A stretch of 17,152 nucleotides of DNA, from contig CAYRPN010000123.1 in NCBI GenBank assembly GCA_964426135.1, forward strand, positions 1 to 17,152. Reading direction: 5' to 3'. The notes below the pieces were generated by a model. The model was given only the letters and a program-made list of their open reading frames with translations, was not told the DNA's origin and did no database searches. The stretch is from CAYRPN01 sp964426135 (GTDB lineage: Bacteria > Planctomycetota > Phycisphaerae > Phycisphaerales > Phycisphaeraceae). This document shows, in pieces, positions 13,698-17,152 of the stretch; positions within the stretch are counted from its first letter, which is position 1; each line of letters opens with the position of its first letter. Position numbers and translations under genes: made by a program.

Positions 13698-15226
13698 GCG
13701 CCGTTCCCTCCTTCGACACCCGCCTCGATCACCCACGTGTCCTTGCTGCCGCCGCCCTGGCTGGAATTGACGACCAGCGAACCCTTGGTCAACGCCGTGC
13801 GCGTCAGCCCGCCGGGCAGCACCCACGTGGATTTGCCGCTGACGATGTAAGGACGCAAGTCGACATGGCGCGGCGACAAGCCCTGCTCCGTCCACGTCGG
13901 ACAGACGGAGAGCGTGACGACCGGCTGAGCGATGTAGTTGCGCGGATTCGCCTCGATCTTGGCGTGGAACTCCTCGCGCTGCGCCGCCGTCGAGAACGGC
14001 CCCATCAGCATGCCGTAGCCGCCCGACTCGTTCACCGCCTTCACCACGAGTTCCTCAAGATGGTCGAGCACGTAGGCCTTGTCATCGGGGCGATCGCAGA
14101 TGTACGTCGGCACGTTGCGGAGAATCGGCTCTTCATGCAGGTAGAAGCGCACCATGTCTTCGACAAAGGGATAAATCGCCTTGTCGTCGCAAACGCCGGT
14201 GCCCACGGCATTCGCCAGCGTGACGTTGCCCTTGCGATAAGCCCGCATCAGGTTGGGCACGCCCAGCATGCTGTCGGCGCGGAACGTCTTCGGGTCGAGG
14301 AAATCATCATCGACCCGGCGATAGATCACATCGACGCGCACCGGACCGCGCGTGGTCTTGAGGTAAACGAAATCGTTGTCGACGAAAAGATCCTGCCCGA
14401 CGACCAGTTCGCAGCCCATGTGGCGGGCCAGGAAACTGTGCTCGAAATAGGCGGAGTTGAACGAGCCTGGGGACAGCACGACGACGCAGGGCGAATCGCC
14501 TGCTTCGTGCGGCGCGACGGACGACAGCGCCTCGCGCAGGCGGCGAGGGTAATCCTCCACGCGACGCACGCGGTTGTGCTGGAACAGGCCGGGGAACACG
14601 CGCTTCATGATGGAGCGGTTCTCCAGCACATAACTGACGCCCGACGGCGTGCGGCCGTTGTCTTCCAGGACGAGGAACTGCCCCTTCGCGTCGCGCACCA
14701 GATCAGTGCCGCAGACGTGAACATACTGCCCCCCCGGCGGCGTGAAGCCGATCATCTCCGGCCGATACCCTTTGGACTTGAGCACCAACTCCGCGGGGAT
14801 CACGCCTTCCTTCAGGATGCGTCGATCGTGGTAGACATCGTGCAGGAACAGATTCAGCGCGGTGATTCGCTGCACCAGTCCCTGCTCCATCACCTGCCAC
14901 TCGCGCGAAGACACCGTGCGCGGAATCAAGTCAAAAGGAAAAATCTTCTCCACGCCCCGCCGATCGGCGTAGACGGAAAAGGTGATGCCCTGGTTGATGA
15001 ACGACATGTCCGCCATCGCCCGCTTGCGCTGAAAGTCGGCGACCGACAGTCGACCCAGGGCCGTGGCCAAGGCGCGGCACCAGGCGTGCGATTCACCGTC
15101 GGCGGCAAACCACTCATCCCACGCCTGGGGGTGAAGGGCATAACCATCAAACACGCCGGCAGTCTGGGATTCATCAGGCCCGATGCGCAGGCGAGAGGAA
15201 AGGGTCGGAAGGGCCGTGGCAACCAT
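13694..15226 (-). CDS. circularly permuted ATP-grasp type 2 protein (DUF404/DUF407-type)
   Basis: A 510-residue protein of the short type, predicted to form amide bonds using ATP. Conserved stretches include FDGYALHPQAWDEWFAADG near the N-terminus, NQGITFSVYADRRGVEKIFP, GTDLVRDAKGQFLVLEDNGR with TPSGVSYVLENR, VDVIYRRVDDDFLDP, GVCDDKAIYPFVEDMVRFYL, and VKAVNESGGYGMLMGP near the C-terminus. These cover the permuted ATP-grasp core with its Asp, Asn and Lys residues. The start is set at ATG 15226 because family similarity begins right after and TGAGG lies eight bases upstream; the frame stays open to 15481 but that extension matches nothing. It is the first gene of the minus-strand cluster and overlaps the alpha-E gene by 4 bases. 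Product and substrate are unknown; related systems are predicted to modify peptides. Confidence 0.93.
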   Translation of the reverse strand: MVATALPTLSSRLRIGPDESQTAGVFDGYALHPQAWDEWFAADGESHAWCRALATALGRLSVADFQRKRAMADMSFINQGITFSVYADRRGVEKIFPFDLIPRTVSSREWQVMEQGLVQRITALNLFLHDVYHDRRILKEGVIPAELVLKSKGYRPEMIGFTPPGGQYVHVCGTDLVRDAKGQFLVLEDNGRTPSGVSYVLENRSIMKRVFPGLFQHNRVRRVEDYPRRLREALSSVAPHEAGDSPCVVVLSPGSFNSAYFEHSFLARHMGCELVVGQDLFVDNDFVYLKTTRGPVRVDVIYRRVDDDFLDPKTFRADSMLGVPNLMRAYRKGNVTLANAVGTGVCDDKAIYPFVEDMVRFYLHEEPILRNVPTYICDRPDDKAYVLDHLEELVVKAVNESGGYGMLMGPFSTAAQREEFHAKIEANPRNYIAQPVVTLSVCPTWTEQGLSPRHVDLRPYIVSGKSTWVLPGGLTRTALTKGSLVVNSSQGGGSKDTWVIEAGVEGGNGA

Positions 15227-15564
15227 GGCGAACCTCAGGTTAGGACCGGTGGTGACGCCACAGTCTTGTAAGCGATGAACGTCGCGCCGGTTGAAGGCTC
15301 CACCGAGGGGAGGCTCCCACTGGACCTTTCGCTCACGGCAAACCGTCGCCCGCAAGACCTTGTGTATCAATCCACCGCCTGAGGTGATGCAAAGCACATG
15401 CCCGTCGTCTTGAATCGGCTGGACCCGGCGGCATCCCTCCGACAGCAGCCCTTTTGGCCCAAGGCACAACGCCACAGGCACGCCCCTCGCGTGCCCGACG
15501 CCCCCTTTGCACTAGATCTGCGCGCATTGCCTCGCAATTAAGCAGTCACCGCGAAGCCCGGCAC
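15227..15564. other. intergenic region upstream of the ATP-grasp cluster
   Basis: 338 bases between the PQQ-repeat gene and the ATP-grasp gene, both on the minus strand. I see no convincing promoter, terminator with a T-run, or gene. The ATP-grasp frame is open across most of it, but the residues resemble no family. The cluster promoter presumably lies here. Confidence 0.5.
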
Positions 15565-16848
15565 TCACTGGCCGATCCTGTACAGGTTGGACTTCGCCCG
15601 GATAAAGAGCGCGTGATCGGTGGCCGCATAGGAAGCGAGTGTTGGCTCGCCCAGGTCATTCTTGGCGAGCAGTTCGTACGTCTTCGACGCCTTGACGACG
15701 AAACCCATGCCGGCTTCGTTCTGAAAATAGATGCGACCTTCCGCCGCCAGGAGCGATGCGGAGAACCCGCCGCCGAGCCGTTCGGTCCAGTGGACGGCGC
15801 CGGTGCGGGCATCGGCACAGGTCGCGATGCCGCCGTCGGAGACGAAATAAATTTCGTCGCCGAGCACGACCATCGATGACGAGTGCGGCGCGCCTTTGCG
15901 GCTCCTCCACGCGACGTGGGTATCGCTGACATCGCCTTTAGCGCCCTGCGGTTTGATGGCGAACACCTCAGCCGTATCGAATCCGGAACTGACAAAGAGC
16001 ATGTCGTGGGCGTAAACCGGCCGCGGCACCACGGAATAGCCCTCGCCATAGTTCACGCGCCAAAGCTCCCGGCCATCCTTCAGGTCGTACCCGCCGACAT
16101 AACCGCTGCCGGGGCTGATGATCTGCGTCGAGTTGCCCACCGAAAGCACGAGCGGCGTGGAGAAAGAGAACGATCGCTTGGCCTGTGACTTCCTCGGCGA
16201 CTTCCATCGAACCGCGCCGGTCTTCGCATCGATCGCCACGACAAAAGGATTGGATGCCCCATCGCAACTGAAGACCAGCGAGCCATCCACCAGAACCGGC
16301 GAGCCGCCGTTGCCGTGCACCGGCGAGTATTTGATCTCCTGCCGCCAGACCACTTTGCCTTCAAGGTCCAGCGCCGCCGTGCCCATGTGACCGAAGTGGA
16401 CGAAGAGCCTGTCGTTCGTGACGATCGGCGTGGCGCTGGCGGGCGAGTTTTTCTGGTGCATGGTCGCCGCGACGGATTTCTCGGGGCGGAAGACTTCGAC
16501 ATCAAAAAGAGTTCGACCCGTCGCCGCGTCCAGCGCCATCGCATGCAGCGTGAGATTCCCGGCCTTCGCGTCGCCTTTGGCGGTTGTCAGAAACAGCTTG
16601 CCATTGCTGAGCACGGGCGAGGACCAGCCGCGACCGGGAATCTCCACTTTCCATGCGACGTTCTTCGTCGCGCTCCATTCCACCGGCAATCCGATGGCGG
16701 CGGACAAGCCCTGCCCGGTCGGCCCGCGAAACTGCGGCCATTCCGTTTCAGCCGCCGCAGCCGGTGCCGCCATCGCGGCGCTGCCAAGCACAACCAGAAG
16801 TGTTTGAAGAATGGAAGCGATCGCGTTGCGAATGACGGGGGTGTTCAT
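15565..16848 (-). CDS. exported PQQ-like beta-propeller repeat protein (BamB-like)
   Basis: A 427-residue secreted beta-propeller. Residues 1-33 form a signal peptide with a hydrophobic core (ASILQTLLVVLGSAAMAAPAA) and Ala-rich cleavage region before ETEWPQFRG. The mature part opens with the planctomycete-style WPQFRGPTGQGLSAAIGLPVEWS, followed by AWKVEIPGRGWSSPVLSNGK. PQQ-like repeats follow, seen as ALDAATGRTLFDVEVF, ALDLEGKVVWRQEI, AIDAKTGAVRWKSP, GYDLKDGRELWRVNYG and ADARTGAVHWTERLGG. Such proteins usually bind no PQQ; they act as scaffolds or binding modules at the cell envelope and are abundant in planctomycetes. The start at 16848 has a good ribosome binding site (GGAGA, 5-base gap) and gives the signal peptide; the longer frame to 16944 does not. 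A functional link to the ATP-grasp cluster is not shown. Confidence 0.9.
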   Translation of the reverse strand: MNTPVIRNAIASILQTLLVVLGSAAMAAPAAAAETEWPQFRGPTGQGLSAAIGLPVEWSATKNVAWKVEIPGRGWSSPVLSNGKLFLTTAKGDAKAGNLTLHAMALDAATGRTLFDVEVFRPEKSVAATMHQKNSPASATPIVTNDRLFVHFGHMGTAALDLEGKVVWRQEIKYSPVHGNGGSPVLVDGSLVFSCDGASNPFVVAIDAKTGAVRWKSPRKSQAKRSFSFSTPLVLSVGNSTQIISPGSGYVGGYDLKDGRELWRVNYGEGYSVVPRPVYAHDMLFVSSGFDTAEVFAIKPQGAKGDVSDTHVAWRSRKGAPHSSSMVVLGDEIYFVSDGGIATCADARTGAVHWTERLGGGFSASLLAAEGRIYFQNEAGMGFVVKASKTYELLAKNDLGEPTLASYAATDHALFIRAKSNLYRIGQ

Positions 16849-16955
16849 GATTCTCCAATAGTAGCGGAGCGAGGGAAAGATCGCGGCGCGGTCGATCGCG
16901 CTAGGTGTTCGTGCAGACAAAGGTAACATAACCTGCGGCCGCACCCATCACCGTT

Positions 16956-17048
16956 ATGAGCGACCCCGCCCTCCATCGCCGCGACTTTTTGTGCCGCACC
17001 GGCGCCGGCTTCGGCGGTATCTGGCCGCGCCTTTGCGCCTTCGCGTGA
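16956..17048 (+). pseudogene. truncated start of a DUF1501 (twin-arginine signal) protein
   Basis: ATG at 16956 gives MSDPALHRRDFLCRTGAGFG, the twin-arginine-type N-terminus of planctomycete DUF1501 proteins, which are normally ~450-500 residues and exported. Here the similarity stops after about 21 codons and a TGA follows at 17046. The sequence after the break (CTTTGCGCCTTCGCGTGAGA) resembles the dispersed repeat arms at 2103-2135, so a repeat appears to have displaced the rest. It is divergent from the PQQ-repeat gene, with about 107 bases between the two starts. Confidence 0.65.
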
Positions 17049-17093
17049 GATACCCGTCACAACGCGGGCCGTTCAACTTCCCGATGCGCAGCG

Positions 17094-17152
17094 CCTAAGG
17101 AACGGGCCCGAAATAAGTTCCCCATTTAGCCGGCGGGCTTGCCCGCCGAGAC
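17094..17152. repeat. left end of a further family-2 palindromic element, cut by the window edge
   Basis: TAAGGAACGGGCCCGAAATA followed by AGTTCCCC matches the terminal repeat at 3916-3941 (TAAGGATTGGGATCGAAATA). Inside it a perfect hairpin CGGCGGGC, TT, GCCCGCCG lies at 17131-17148. The right end, if present, is beyond the window. Confidence 0.6.

Noticed and set aside
13865..15271. 468-codon open frame on the + strand
   Set aside because: Antisense shadow of the ATP-grasp gene; its composition (rich in Arg, His, Val) and lack of motifs are those of a shadow.
15227..15481. Extended N-terminus of the ATP-grasp protein
   Set aside because: The 85 extra residues match no family. ATG at 15226 has a ribosome binding site and is followed by conserved sequence.

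Overview
The window looks like chromosomal DNA of a high-GC planctomycete-type bacterium (Planctomycetota, perhaps Phycisphaerae-like). This is inferred from a PQQ-like beta-propeller protein opening with a WPQFRGPTGQGLS-type motif, a broken DUF1501 start (RRDFLCRTGAGFG), weak or absent Shine-Dalgarno sites before several genes, and many short dispersed palindromes between genes. No rRNA or taxonomic marker gene is present, so the assignment is tentative.

Left part (1-5137, + strand): three isolated genes, each embedded in repeats. The first is a beta-ketoacyl-ACP synthase-like protein that keeps its Cys-His-His triad but carries two in-frame repeat-derived insertions. The second is a secreted trypsin-like serine protease with a PDZ domain. 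The third is a DUF1028 (Ntn-hydrolase-like) lipoprotein. The spacers hold a heptanucleotide array, REP-like hairpins and at least three long-armed palindromic (MITE-like) elements about 200 bp long. At least two of these belong to one family with a GGGATCGAAATAACTTCCC-like terminal repeat.

Middle (5138-8102): a tRNA-Pro(CGG) gene with a good promoter is followed by a 2.9-kb islet. The last 14 bases of the tRNA plus the next four form an 18-bp perfect direct repeat (5199-5216 and 8085-8102), which is the signature of site-specific integration into a tRNA 3' end. An intrinsic terminator sits just outside the right copy and another just inside the left copy. The islet carries a tight three-gene operon: a LexA-like winged-helix domain fused to a pRiA4b ORF-3-like domain, and two conserved proteins of unknown function. 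No integrase is visible.

Right part (8204-16848, - strand): a cluster of the predicted ATP-grasp/alpha-E/transglutaminase system. Reading along the minus strand it contains a circularly permuted ATP-grasp protein, an alpha-E (DUF403) protein overlapping it by 4 bp, and an 1146-residue transglutaminase/DUF2126 protein. These are followed by the scar of a second module: the first ~100 codons of a second, long-type ATP-grasp protein joined out of frame to the last ~130 codons of a stand-alone transglutaminase. A large internal deletion (or a misassembly) is the simplest reading. Upstream lies an exported PQQ-repeat beta-propeller protein. The window closes with a DUF1501 start that breaks off after about 21 codons in dispersed-repeat sequence.
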